64,000 bases of DNA from the NCBI RefSeq assembly GCF_024139115.2, contig NC_085139.1, positions 251,072,067-251,136,066 of the forward strand. Direction: 5' to 3'. Below are positions 19,605-31,100 of this stretch, in pieces; positions within the stretch are counted from its first letter, which is position 1; the number at the start of each line of letters is the position of its first letter. A program made the position numbers and the translations under genes. The stretch comes from Armigeres subalbatus (Eukaryota; Arthropoda; Insecta; Diptera; Culicidae). A model generated the notes under the pieces. It did not search any database, was not told where the DNA came from, and worked only from the letters and a program-made list of their open reading frames with translations.

Positions 19605-22335
19605 ACTAGCCTCTTGAAAGAAGGCTTACGATCCTCTTGAAAAGAAGCTTCCGAAAATCTTGAAAAGAGGCTTCCGAGTCTTTTGAAAGGAGGCTTCCGA
19701 GCCTCTTGAAAGGAGGCTTCCGAGCCTCTTGAAAGGAGGCTTCCGAGCCTCTTGAAAGTAGGCTTCCAAGCCTCTTAAAAGGAGGCTTCAGAGCCTCTTG
19801 AAAAGAGGATTCTCGATCTCTTTAAAATAGGCTAACGAGGTCTCCAGGCCTCTTGAAACGAGGCTTTCGACCCTCTCGAAAGGAAACTTCCAAGCCTCTT
19901 AAAACGAGGCGTCCGAGCTTCTATAAAGGATACTTTCGAGACTTTTAAAAGAAGCCTTCCAAGCCTCTTGAAAGCGTGCTTCTCGATATCTTTAAAATAG
20001 GTTACCGAGGTCTCCAGGCCTCTTGGAAAAGGCTTTCGACCCTCTCCAAAGGAAACTTTCAAGCCTCTTAAAAGGAGGCTTCCGAGCCTCTTGGAAGGAG
20101 GCTTCCGAGCCTCTTGGAAAGAGGCTTCCGAGCCTCTTGGAAGGAGGCTTCCAAGCCTCTTAGAAGGAGGCTTCCGAGCCTCTTGAAAGGAGGCTTCCGA
20201 GCCTCTTAAAAGGAGGCTTTCGAGCCTCTTAAAAGGAGACTTCCAAGCCTCTTGGAAGGAGGCCTGAGCCTCTTGAAGGAGGCTTCTGAGCCTCTACGAA
20301 GGAGGCTTCTGAGCCTCTTGAAAGAAGGCTTCTGAGCCTCTTGGAAGGAGGCTTCTGAGCCTCTTGGAAGGAGGCTTGAGCCTCTTGAAAGGAGGCTTCT
20401 GAGGCCTCTTGAAAGGAGGCTTGAGCCTCTTAAAAGGAGGCTTCTGAGCCTATTGAAAGGAGGCTCTGAGCCTATTGAAAGGAGGCTCTGAGCCTCTTGA
20501 AAGGAGGCTTTGAGCCTCTTGAAAGGAGGCTTCCGAGCCTCTTGAAAGGAGGCTGAGCCTCTTGGAAGGAGTCCTGAGCCTATTGGAAAGGAGGCTTCCT
20601 GAGCCTCTTGAAAGGAGGCTTCCTGAGCCTCTTGAAAGGAGGCTGAGGCCTCTTGAAAGAGGCCTGAGCCTCTTGAAAGGAGGCTGGAGCCTCTTGAAAG
20701 GAGGCTTCAGAGCCTCTTGAAAGGAGGCTTCCGAGCCTCTTGGTAGGAGGCTTCAAAGCCTCTTGGAAAGAAGACTTCTGAGCCTATTGAAAGGAGGCTT
20801 TGAGCCTCTTGAAAGGAGGCTTCTGAGCCTCTTGAAAGGAGGCTTCTGAGGCCTCTTGATGGGAGACTTCCGAGCTTCTTGAAAAGAGGCTTTTGAGCAT
20901 CTTGAAAGGACGCCTCTGAGCATCTTGACAGAAGGCTTGCAAGCCTCTTGAAAGAAGAACTCCAGGCTTTTTAAAGGAGGCTTCCGAGCCTCTTGGTAGG
21001 AGGCTTCAAAGCCTCTTGGAAGGAGGCTTCAGAGCCTCTTGGAAGGAGGCTTCAGAGCTTCTTGGAAGAAGGCTTCAAAACCTCTCGAAAGGAGGCTTCC
21101 GAGCCTCTTGGAAGGAGGCTTCCGAGCCTCTTGGAAGGAGGCTTCCGAGCCTCTTGGAAGGAGGCTTCCGAGCCTCTTGAAAGGAGGCTTCCGAGCCTAT
21201 TGAAAGGAGGTTTCCGAGCCTCTTGAAAGGAGGCTTCCGAGCCTCTTGAAAGGAGGCTTCCGAGCCTCTTGAAAGGAGGCTATCGAGCCTCTTGAAAGGA
21301 GGCTTCCCTGCCTCTTGAAAGGAGGCTTCCGAGCCTCTTGAAAGCAGGCTTCCGAGCCTCTTGAAAGGAGGCTTCAGAGTCTCTTGGAAGGAGGCTTCAG
21401 AGCCTCTTGGAAGGAGGCTTCAGAGCCTCTTGAAAGGAGGGTTCAGAGCCTCTTGAAAGGAGGCTTCCGAGCCTCTTGAAAGGAGGCTTCCGAGCCTCTT
21501 GAAAGGAGGCTTCCGAGCCTCTTGAAAGGAGCCTCTTGAAAGGAGGCTTCCGAGCCTCTTGAAAGGAGGCTTCCGAGCCTCTTGAAAGGAAGCTTCCGAG
21601 CCTCTTGAAAGGAGGCTTCCGAGCCTCCTGGAAGGAGGCTTCCGAGCTTCTTGGAAGGAGGCTCCCGAGTCTCTTGAAAGGAGGCTTCCGAGCCTCTTGA
21701 AAGGAGGCTTCCAAACCTCTCGAAAGGAGGCATCAGAGCCTATTGAAAGGTGGCTTCCGAGCCTCTTGAAAGAAGACTTAAGAGATCCAGAGCTTCTTGA
21801 AAGGAGATTGAAATGTGGCCTTTTGAAAAGAGGCTTCTCGATCTTTTTAAAATAGGCTACTCTCGAAAGAAAAATTCCAATTCTCTGGAAAGGAGGCTTC
21901 CAAGACTCTCGAAAGGAGGCTTCCGAGAATCTGGAAAGGAGGCTTCCGAGCTTCTTGAAAGGAGGCTTCCTAAACTCTTGAAAGGAGGAAGCCTCTCTTG
22001 GAAGCCTCTTTAAAGTAGGCTACCGTGGTTTCCAGGCCTTCTGAAAGGAGGCTTCCTAGCCTCTCGAAAGGAGACTTCCAAGCATCTTGAAAGGAGACTT
22101 CCAAGCCTCTCGAAAGGTTTCTAAGTATCTTGAAATGAGGCTTCCGGTCCTCTTGAAAGAAGGTTTCCGAGCCTCTCGAAAAGAGACCTCCGAGCCTCTC
22201 GAAAGGATACTTCCGAGATTCTCGAAAGGAGGCTTCCGAGCCTCTTGAAAAGAGCCTACTGGAAGGATGTTTCCGAGCCACTTGAAAAGAGGCTTCCGAG
22301 ATTTTTGAAAGGAGGCTTCCGAGCCTCATCTTACA
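19605..22335. repeat. 2.7-kb tandem array of 23-bp hairpin units
   Basis: The unit is GAGCCTCTTGAAAGGAGGCT followed by TCC. AGCCTC and GAGGCT are complementary around TTGAAAG, so each unit can form a small hairpin. Most units are 23 bp; 20200-20870 contains shortened units of about 18-22 bp. Since 23 is not a multiple of three, open frames read a 69-bp, 23-residue cycle, as at 21397-21714. These are by-products. No transposon ends are visible at either edge, unlike the related arrays at 40740-42250 and 51480-52720. Confidence 0.95.
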
Positions 22336-22413
22336 GCAGACCACGACCCATACAGCTATTGTTATGCTATGTTTGCGTGTAAGGTTTAAGAATGAATAGA
22401 TAACTTAGGATAA

Positions 22414-22975
22414 CGAGGTCCAAATATCTACTCTGACCACTATCTGGTGGCATGTGAGAATCATGCAAGGCTGTCCAGCATTCCCGGTTCTAGGCGTGAG
22501 AGATGCATGTTGCAGAACACATAGCGACTGTCGGGCGTGGAAGTTACAGAGCTATTTACCAATAGGCTCAACGAAAAAAATCGAAGGACAGCCAACCGAA
22601 GAAAATTTGAACGCATAGTGGCAACACGTCCACGAAGCTGTCAATTCAACAGCCACAGAGGTACTTGGTACCACACAAGGAAACCAACGGAACGGTTGTG
22701 GCTTCATATGGAGTGCCAAAGAGCGACAGATAAGAATAACCAGGCCAGGAGTCGCATGCTCCTGGTGGCTACACGATCAAATAGAGGACGATATAAAGCA
22801 CTAAGAGCAGCTGAGAAAAAATTCCACCGACGGCGTAAGAAACGGGTGTATTACGAAAAAGAGCAGAGCATGTGCATCGGTGCCAGTGATGACCAATGAC
22901 ACATCCGGAAATAGGTTGACCAATCGAGCATGGGTGGATGTGAACTGCAAATTGAATGGAGAAACTGCAAATTTA
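22414..22975 (+). pseudogene. Non-LTR retrotransposon endonuclease-to-linker fragment
   Basis: From 22414 the plus frame reads RGPNIYSDHYLVAC. SDH (22432-22440) is the conserved C-terminal motif of the apurinic-type endonuclease domain. It continues to an in-frame stop at 22522-22524 and resumes as EVTELFTNRLNE. The region to 22899 includes ECQRATDKNNQARSRMLLVA and a basic FHRRRKKRVYYEK stretch typical of the linker before reverse transcriptase. A shifted frame near 22880-22975 (VPVMTNDTSGNRLT) continues the same protein. The reverse transcriptase itself is missing. Stops, shifts and truncation make it non-functional. Likely the same family as the remnants at 14464-14880 and 55985-56170. Confidence 0.82.
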
Positions 22976-22994
22976 AAAAACTACTTCGGCACTA

Positions 22995-23244
22995 CCACTA
23001 CACGCTGGTATTCAAGAGTTCCTTCCTCTGCCTTAGTGAAACGCCCAAAAAAAATCATTTTGTTGTTATGGATCGGATGGATCATTATTCTACGTGTTGG
23101 GACATCCGTATTGAAGAGTTTCTTCCTCTGGGTTGGTAGAACGCCGAAAAAAATAGTGTTGTTGTGGATAGGAATGATGAAAATCTGCGTAGTGGGACAC
23201 CCGCATTTGAAAGTTTCTTTCTCTGCATTGGTGGGAGCACATAA
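22995..23244 (+). repeat. Degenerate satellite of about 100 bp, block 1
   Basis: The anchor TTCCTTCCTCTG or TCTTCCTCTG recurs at about 23021, 23121 and 23216. Shared words include GGATGGATCATTATTCT, GGGACACCCGCATT and ACGCCCAAAAAAAAT. The block is interrupted at 23245 by a MITE. Confidence 0.75.
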
Positions 23245-23565
23245 CCCGAGTAGACGAAAATAGCTCAATAATATCAAATGTTGATAAGATAGCAAAATGA
23301 GATATGGACATGATTGATATAAGAGATAAAAGATCAGACGATAATATCAATATTTTGCACTGAAATATCATAAAAAGATCAAGTTATGCTATTTGTAAGA
23401 AGTGATCAATATCATGTGCCATTAGTTTGTTCTTATCCATAGCATATCTTGATATTTAAATGATATTTCGGAGCAAATTTTTGATATTGTTGCCTGTTCT
23501 TTTATCTCTTATATCAATCAAGTCCATATCATGTTTTGTTATTCTGTTCATAGCTTCTGCCCGGG
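23245..23565. mobile_element. 321-bp MITE with long inverted ends
   Basis: The left end CCCGAGTAGACGAAAATAGC pairs with the right end, whose reverse complement is CCCGGGCAGAAGCTATGAAC. Similarity runs for about 130 bp with mismatches and shares GACATGATTGATATAAGAGA on the left arm with a near-identical complement on the right. It lies within the 100-bp satellite, which resumes after it. Target duplication not clear. No ORF. Confidence 0.75.
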
Positions 23566-23900
23566 AAGACGTATGGTGTTAAAGTGGGTCAGATGAATAA
23601 TAATTTTTGGTGGTGAGGCATCCATAAAAAAATGGTGTTTTCATTGATCGGATAGATCATAATTCTGCGTGGTGGAATCGGAATTAAGGATTACAATTCT
23701 GCATGATTGGATACCCGCATTGAAAAATGTCTTCTTCTGCGTTGGTGAGACACCCACGAAAAGGATGGTCTTGTTGTGGATGGGATGGCTCATAACTCTG
23801 AGTGGTTGGACACCTGCATTCAAGAGAAAAGAAATGTTATTGTTAGGTGGGATGCCGACATTAAAAAGTTTTATCATCTGCCTTGGTTGGACCACCACAA
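23566..23900 (+). repeat. Degenerate satellite of about 100 bp, block 2
   Basis: Recurring GGATAGATCATAATTCTGCG, TGCGTTGGTGAGACACCCAC and TTGTTGTGGATGGGATGG match block 1. Units are strongly diverged and partly rearranged. Frames such as 23669-23956 are by-products. Confidence 0.7.
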
Positions 23901-24311
23901 GACGAATGGGTGGGTTGGATAAGAGTTCTGATACGAAAATTATTTTTGGCTTTTAGTAGCCAAGCTTTTGATTGGGAGATTTATTTGATCATAAATCGTA
24001 TCGAATATACTTCAACCCCATTGTGGGGTTTGAGTAAAATGCCTTTAGCGTGTGTTTATAGATTCACACCTCAGCGTGTCAATTGGTGAGCAGCAAGCCA
24101 TGACTCTGGCTCTTCCAGACAGATCTCCGTTGCGTGCACACGCATCAACGGAGAGTCGCTGTCACCGAATCTCGATCCGGCCATTTAGGGTCACACATTT
24201 TGGCGATCCTGCCAGTCTATTTTTTGGATTCTGTCGCTGATTTTATGAGGTGAGTTGAATTCATGTGGTTAAATTGTGAAGAATGATATATTTTAGTTTG
24301 AAAAGCACATG
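23901..24311. other. Anonymous DNA between satellite blocks
   Basis: No gene or repeat recognised. Contains GGAGAGTCGCTGTCACCGAA near 24150, slightly GC-richer. Confidence 0.4.
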
Positions 24312-24585
24312 GCGCGTCTGGAGGACCGTCGAAAAATGGTTTGTGGTTTGCAAAATCACAAGACGCGTCTCGAAGACCGTTGGAAAATGGTTTGTGGTTT
24401 GCAAAATCACAAGGCGCGTCTTTAAGACTGTGGAATTGTTTGTGGTTTGCAAAATAACAAGGCGCGTCTCGAAGACCGTCGGAAAATGGTTTATGGCTTG
24501 CAAACGCATTTCGAAGACCGTTAGAAAACTGTTTGTGTTTTGCAAAATCACAAAGCACGTCTTGAAGACCGTCGGAAAATGTTTC
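24312..24585. repeat. 51-bp minisatellite, about six units
   Basis: Units begin CGTCTCGAAGACCGT and contain GAAAATGGTTTGTGGTTTGC and AAAATCACAAGGCG. At 51 bp (17 codons) the unit stays open in several frames, which explains the frames at 24217-24734 on the minus strand and 24283-24612 on the plus strand. Two units are shortened. Confidence 0.9.
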
Positions 24586-24739
24586 ACACATGTGTCACAC
24601 ACCCATAGCTGAGGATATCCTTCAACAAATGGACTATGAATAGATATGAAATGATTTTCATTTTCGATAAACGAACAAAATATCACAAGTCTGTTGAAAA
24701 GCCGCTTGGTGAGATTTGGCAAAACCCCGACCAATTGTG

Positions 24740-25030
24740 CTTAATAAGACACTGGCATTCGAGAGTTACTTTCTTTGCGTTGGTGGGACGCTCGCAAGAA
24801 GAATGGACTGAATGAGCATCGGATAGGTTACAATTCTGCGTAGTGGGAAACTCGTGTTCAAAGGTACCTTCTTCTGCGTTATTGAAACACCAAAAAAAGA
24901 ATAGTGTTGATGTGAATGGGATGGATCATTATTCTGCGTGGTGGGACATCCGAATTTAGGAGATTCTTCCTCTGTATCGGTAAAACGCCCAAAAAATAGT
25001 GTTATTGTGAAACCTCTTCATCCTTTGGGA
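24740..25030 (+). repeat. Degenerate satellite of about 100 bp, block 3
   Basis: GGATCATTATTCTGCGTGGT, TTCTTCTGCGTTATTGAAAC and AACGCCCAAAAAATAGTG link this to blocks 1 and 2. Confidence 0.65.
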
Positions 25031-25829
25031 CGTTCAACGACACCTAGACGGTGTTATCCGATATTCGTTTCAATCAACTTACTCAAGTTAGGCAGCGAAA
25101 GAGGACGTGTTATTAATTTCTGTGATTTAAACGCCACTCTTCGAAAAGAGGCCACAAGAACAGTTTAGTCCGGTCAGAGACTTCTCCTCAGGGCAGGTTT
25201 GGTTTTTTCCCAGTCTCACTCGAACTTAATTGAAGATAAAAAGAAACTTGAAAAAAGAGGGGTGGTGTCCTAAATATCTCACACGGATCTGCTCGAACGA
25301 ACTAATAAAAATTTGGTGCAGTCTGTAATGAATTCAAAAATCCTAGCAGTTTGTAATCACGCCGATTATTTTTTGTCTTCTATTTTCCCAAAATAGGCCA
25401 AGCGTACATTCAACTTCAAAGTTTCCACATTTAGTTCAATAATTGATTCTCTATCAACAGGAAACTGACGAACGCGAAGCAAAACTGTGAGCTTCCGTCG
25501 ATCAAATTTCCTTGGCACCAAATTTACCTCTAGATTACAATATTATTTTCGAGCTCTTTGAATTCCATCTCACGGTTTTGTATCCCTTCCTCCTGAATGA
25601 GCGAAGCGAAGGCAGGATGTCTGTGGCATCTTGATCTAGCCTTCGTTTCTAACTTCGTCAGAATGTCCGCACTGCGTGGTTTATCACAAAATGGAATCAG
25701 CCACCCCGAGGTAAAATTATGTTATTACGGGTAATCTACATCACAGGACCCTTAAGGTTTTGAAGTTTGGTGAACATTCAAAGTATTTTGATGATAAGTA
25801 TAGTAAGTACACATTGAAACGTTACAATT
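25031..25829. other. Anonymous DNA between satellite blocks
   Basis: No gene recognised. GAATGAGCGAAGCGAAGGCA near 25595 is a short simple-sequence patch. Confidence 0.4.
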
Positions 25830-26420
25830 TTGGATAGGATTTTCAATTGTTGATTGGATGGATCATAGTTCTGTGAGGTGTGATGCCTGTATTAAATAGT
25901 TTCGTCATTTGCTTTGGTGATGGTGGGACGCCCACAAAACGAATGGTTTTATTGTGGATTTATTGCGTGGACTGCGTGGTGTGACACCCGCATTCAAGAG
26001 TTTTTTTTTCTCTGTGTTGGTTGGATGTCCATGTGAGGAATACTGTTCCGGAGACGAGCCAGCCTAGGGCTGAAAGTGTCCTTAATAAAGACCATAAAAA
26101 AGGAATGCTGTGCTTGTAGGTAGGATGGATCACAGTTCTGCGTGATGGGACGCCAGCATTCAATAGTTAGTCCTCTTGTGTTGATGAGACATGAGACGTA
26201 CGCAAAAAGAAGATTTATTGCGAAGGGGGATGCCCACAATAAACATTTTCGTCACCTGCCTACAAGACGAATTGTATTATAGTGAGCTGGATGGATCACT
26301 ATTTAGCGTGGTGTGACACTCGCATTACAAAGTTTCTTTTCTCTGCGTTGCTGAAATACCCACATAACAATAACAAACACTAAATACGATATAAACAAGT
26401 TTAACATATTGAAGGTGAAT
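25830..26420 (+). repeat. Degenerate satellite of about 100 bp, block 4
   Basis: Repeated GGATGGATCACAGTTCTGCG, GTGTGACACCCGCATTCAAG and GGTGGGACGCCCACAAAACG. The middle portion is disrupted. Confidence 0.65.
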
Positions 26421-26447
26421 GAAAGAATTGCAAAATTTAATAATAGT

Positions 26448-26488
26448 GTTAAATGTTTCCCTAAGACGCTCAAAAATAATTAATCATG
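26448..26488. repeat. Copy of the 29-bp word at 7880-7909
   Basis: CCCTAAGACGCTCAAAAATA then ATTAATCAT, identical over 29 bases to 7880-7909 and preceded by a similar GTGTTAAATG / GTGTAACAT. It lies between two satellite blocks. Confidence 0.6.
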
Positions 26489-26489
26489 A

Positions 26490-26925
26490 TCACCATTCTG
26501 CATGCTGGGGCGACTGCAACAAACAGTTCCTCTGCGTTGGTGAGATGCCCACAAGAAAAAATATGTTTCGTGGTGAGATGTTCACATTGAAGAGTTTCTT
26601 CTTTTGCGTTGGGACGCTCAAAAAAAGAATACTATTATTGTGGGTTGGAATCATCACAACTCTACGTGGTGGAACTCCTACATTTGAGCGTTTCTTCATT
26701 TTCAAGAAGAATTATGTTATTGTAGATAGGAATGATCACCTTTATGCAAAATGGGACACCCGCTTTGATGGAACACCTACAAAAAGCACATTGTTATAGT
26801 GGATAGGAATGGGCACCATTCTACGTGGAAGGACAACCAAATTTAAAGGAGTCTTCCTCTGCGTTGGTGGGATGGCCGCATTCAAGAGTTCCTTCTTCTA
26901 CGTTGGTCGAACGCCTGCTAGAAGT
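26490..26925 (+). repeat. Degenerate satellite of about 100 bp, block 5
   Basis: TTCCTCTGCGTTGGTGAGAT, GGAATCATCACAACTCTACG and GTTCCTTCTTCTACGTTGGT continue the family. Open frames here (26419-26799) follow the repeat and have no domain. Confidence 0.65.
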
Positions 26926-28028
26926 ACATAACAAAGATAACTCAATTGTACTTCAATTTTCAGTTACATTATTGCTCGTACGTACATATCCAACCGCGTG
27001 CAGATCAGATTGGAAATTTCTGTTAAAGATTCGCTTCCCAGATTTTAATGATCTTGATCGTTTGTTTGGACTCACGGTGCGTGGGTATCGGTGGTCAGTG
27101 ATGAGGTTCGTATCGAAGGTGATGCTGCGTTTGTAGTCTGACAAATCAGTATTTTTTCCGTCAATAATGACAGTTTGTCGTAGACAAGTTCATCATTTTG
27201 ATATTAGTTAAAAGTTATCTGTTTTCTGTCTGAGCTCTTCGGTAAAGCCCCCTCGCTGCAGGTGGATCAATCTCAGGCTAGGGGTAATATAGAATAAATT
27301 CCGTTAACCGAGCAGGTTGGCGGCGTTGCGGAAGCGTCGAAAGAATCGAAGAAATGGTGAAGATTCTTCCTAATTTATACGCACCGCGATCGATCGATAT
27401 CGAAATTTGTCTCTCGAGTCTCGCGCGCTCTTCGCGTCCGCTGATCGTCCGTCGGCCACAGACAACCGAACAGTTAACGCGTTGTGTTTTGCTTTTCCAA
27501 ACGTTCCATCCTACATGGGATGTGTTTGTTTTCTTCCTCTCGGGGCTGTTTTGCTTGATTCGAGTAAGATGAAACACTTAAAATAAGCGCAAATCCTGGA
27601 CTGGAGCAGAGCGATGCGATGTGGAATATGAACGAAAACAGGTCGATGGAATGCGTTGAATAGAACCGAACGTCCTCCGGATCAGGTGCTTGGACGATCG
27701 GCCGTGAAATATCCGATTTTCAACGGGGCACTGCCGGCGTTCGGAATTTTTTGCCGGCGATGCTTGGAGAAGGCAAATTTGGGATGCAAATTAAATTGGA
27801 GATTTTCGTTTATTTATGCTTCTTGAGATGGGCTTTGGTTTGAAAGTGGGATGGCCTGGTAAGCTTGGCCAAGTGCTATGATCCGAATTTGATTTGACTT
27901 TCGTGGTTGACGGAATATTGGAAATGGGTTTGTGGCGAGTTTCCCAAAAGCAGCTGATTCGATACAACTGTTTTATTGACGGTAGACCAGTGGTAGATCA
28001 TATGCCATTGCTTTCCGATGCATAACAG
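26926..28028. other. Single-copy-looking DNA with a CpG-rich stretch
   Basis: No gene recognised. Around 27380-27480 the sequence is CpG-rich (CGCACCGCGATCGATCGATA, TCGCGCGCTCTTCGCGTCCG) and unlike its AT-rich neighbours, which would suit a promoter or 5' untranslated region. No TATA, initiator or downstream motif is persuasive. Frames on both strands (27278-27577 minus, 27354-27572 plus) overlap each other and lack domains. Confidence 0.35.
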
Positions 28029-28053
28029 NNNNNNNNNNNNNNNNNNNNNNNNN
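28029..28053. other. Assembly gap of 25 N
   Basis: Twenty-five undetermined bases. The true gap length may differ. Confidence 1.
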
Positions 28054-28059
28054 TATAGA

Positions 28060-28125
28060 CAAAAAAAGGTCGAAGGACAGAAAATCGAAAGATAAAAGGT
28101 CGAAGGGTCAAAAGATTGAAATTAT
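28060..28125. repeat. Degenerate AAAGGTCGAAGG simple repeat
   Basis: AAAAAAAGGTCGAAGGACAG, AAAAGGTCGAAGGGTCAAAA and similar words recur about every 13-20 bp immediately after the gap, so the gap probably sits in or beside this repeat. Confidence 0.7.
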
Positions 28126-31100
28126 AAAATTGGTTTAAAGTCAGAAATTCTAGAATTGTGTGAAGTTCCGCTTGAAATACGGTTGGTAGCTTCCCCATTG
28201 GGGATGTCTACACGCATAACTAAAGGATGGCTTTTAAAAATGTATCATGTCCTTTTATTCCACAAAATCAATTTGGATACGTCTTCAATAACCGTTCCGT
28301 TCCAGGTCATCCAAGAAGTCCGTGGAGTATAGGAGTAAAATGACTGTATGTTCTTATTTTATTACAATTAAAACCTCAAGATATGCAATTAATTGTAAAG
28401 GTAGCGGTAAAGGTGCAGCCATTTTAGGTGATCGGAATTAAATATGTTTTGTTAAAGAGACCAAGATCCAATAACTGGAATAAATTCATACGTCGAAAAG
28501 AAGACACCGATTTAAACGAACGAAAGATTTAGCTATTTGAACAAAAGAGAAGGTCAGTTACCTGAACAATAAGTCTCAGATATATCGTTGCTCATTTATC
28601 TGTTAATTTGCAAATTATGACCTAAGCCCTTTTCAAAAATTTACAAATATGAAATGATTAAACCCACCGGAATAAATTAATTCACTTTCTTAGTAATTTC
28701 GCGCTTTTTAGTCGAGTTGAACTTCGACGTAGGTCAAGCGTTTCAAGGTCCCAAGGCTCCGCCAGCACACCCAACACTTTCTTCTGCTTTAAACTCAGCA
28801 GTTCCCCATTCAAACATATTTACACGCCCGATGATTATGCTGCTTCAAATTTAATAATCGAAATCAAGCGCATCGAGTTCACTTTCCCTGCAATGCGGAA
28901 GCCCAAATTTTCTAAATTACCGAAAACGCAAAAATAGTAGAAAAAAATCAAAAATCGCGCCTCACTTGCATCCATTTCGGCAGTGCACAACCGTGCACCG
29001 GCACAAAAGACCTATTACCAACGCATCAACGGCTAGCCAAGGGATATCCAGGTCCACCAGAAAACGGAAAAATTAGAACATTACCTGAAAAACACCACCG
29101 GCGCCGTTCACGCGCCGATGGCGCTGTGCGCTTGTCTGGTTCGAGGAATTGGGAACAGCGCCACACATGTGGTTCGCCCTTCTTATGTTTGGGCAAGACA
29201 TATATGCGCAATGTGGATGCGATGAGGAATTTTCTTTTTCCACTCAATTGTTTTGGTGCCATTACGCATAATTAAATTTTAATCAAAAATGTTTTGATTT
29301 GTCTCGGATAATTGAAATTAAAAAAGTTTTTCAAAATAATCCTTTGATATTTTTTTCTGTCGACTTATTTTCTGACAATATTTTTGCAATTTTGTAGAAA
29401 TTTATTTTTTCCTGAAAAGCTGGAAAACTGTTCTAGTCCTCCTGACCGAGCATCCAAACATTGAACGCGCACTTAATTGAGTTGCGTGCATCGCGAAGCT
29501 CCAGATTCGGTAGTGAAAATTGTTCGTTAAACACAATCGGTCATCGTCGTCGTCTTTTTCCTGAAACCCCGGAATGGGGTTCCGCCAAAACTATTTCACT
29601 TCACACATCATAATTAGGTGACTGCTTCCACGCAGTCCCACCACGTCGTGTCGCCAGGCAGTGCTCTCTCCCATTAACATCTGGCTGCGGCAGCACAGCG
29701 TTTAGCTGTAAGCGAGTCCCAGTCATGACTGCTAGCCGCCCCATAACCGCACACATAATGAACAGATAGGTGGGGCACACCCCTGCCCATAACCGTCCCA
29801 GGAAGAAGGGAGGAAACTCTTCCGAAGTTTATCCGCCGCTGACTGGCAAATGAACAGGTGTCGAGCTGGATTACCGTTTCGCGCTCGCGCCAGCCAGCCA
29901 GCCAGCTAGCGTTTGCGGAAGACTTTTCCTGCTGCTTTCCGACATATTTATGTAGACGATTGTTTTCCTTCGTTTATGCGCGAAGTGTGTAAGCTTGCGG
30001 CGCTTTTGGGTTGGTCCGTCGCGGTTCGCGATTCGGCATAAAAACAAACATCATAAATTGCGGAGTCATAACTATCCGGGGTTTCGGAGCGAGGAAAATT
30101 TGCATTTAAGGTGTTTAATTAATATTCACCCTTATCGGCGCGCAATTTCGAGGTGGACCCACTTCGTTGGCTTAATGTCGGTAAATGTGCGTCTAGGTTT
30201 ATAATTGTTGGCATGGTTTCTTTGTGGGGAACTGATTGTACGCGGTATTTTTGTAAGTTGATGGAAGCAATTGTTGGTATCGATTCATACCGTCTTTTCG
30301 ACAATCCTTCATTTCCTAAGGGATGGATGGGTTGTCGGTGACAAGTTAGTAAACAATCATGTTTGTGTTCATAAGCCCAAACCCAAAAACCTGGCCAATC
30401 GCACGCTACGGCACTGGAAAGAACAAAGGAGGCGTTGATTTTTTTTTGGAAGTTCTAGGCCGTCTAAATTGTTTTGGATTACGCATTGCAAGACAAATTT
30501 GAATCCAGGAAATTCAAAGCGCCTCCAATCAATATTCCGCTGGTAAATGATCAAAGGCAGTTTGAAATTTGCAATGTTTTGTTTATATTTATATTTATGA
30601 CATTTCGTCCTGAATTGCGAAATGAACAATTCCAAAATAAGAATATTTTACGGCACAAAAACGATGCCTTACCGAATAGATAAGAGAAATTCAGTTATAT
30701 TTAAAGTTCACATATTTAAAGCTTTGGAGTTTTAGGGTGTAGGAATGTCCAAAAGTTTAACGAACGTCCTCTGGTTGATTGCAAGTGTGGGGATTGTTTG
30801 GGGTGGATTTTGAAAATGAGCTAGATCAACTTTTTTCAAAACCTACATGCATCCACAAGTAGGATCTATATACTAAAGCGACCGAGTGCAGCTTAAAATA
30901 CGCTAGCCCAAATGTTGGGTGGGACCTGACTGATAGCCCTCGGCCTCGTGTAAGAGGTGGTAGGTCCAGTAACAACCAACCGATACGAACTGGGGTCTCT
31001 CCCGCGTAAATTCGACTACAGCGTACAGCAGCACTTAAAAGCAAAGCCCAATGCGTTTCGGGTTAGTTGCCTCTTTCAGGTAAGATATTGTTAATCTTTC

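Noticed and set aside
21397..21733. Regular frames with a 23-residue repeat, resembling a designed repeat protein
   Set aside because: 23-bp unit read through three frames gives a 69-bp cycle; the array is non-coding and is also found inside a transposase-less hAT element.
19605..22335. CRISPR-like regular repeats
   Set aside because: No unique spacers: units are head to tail, and the genome is an insect's.
22035..22335. hAT ends flanking the 19605-22335 array
   Set aside because: Searched by eye on both sides for CAGCGGTTCTCAACC or its complement; not found.
24217..24734. 157- and 124-codon frames as a repeat-containing gene
   Set aside because: Generated by the 51-bp minisatellite; frames shift where units are shortened.
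27278..27577. Overlapping frames on both strands in CpG-rich DNA
   Set aside because: No domain recognised, opposite frames are equally open, and GC-rich DNA lowers stop frequency. Kept only as a possible regulatory region.
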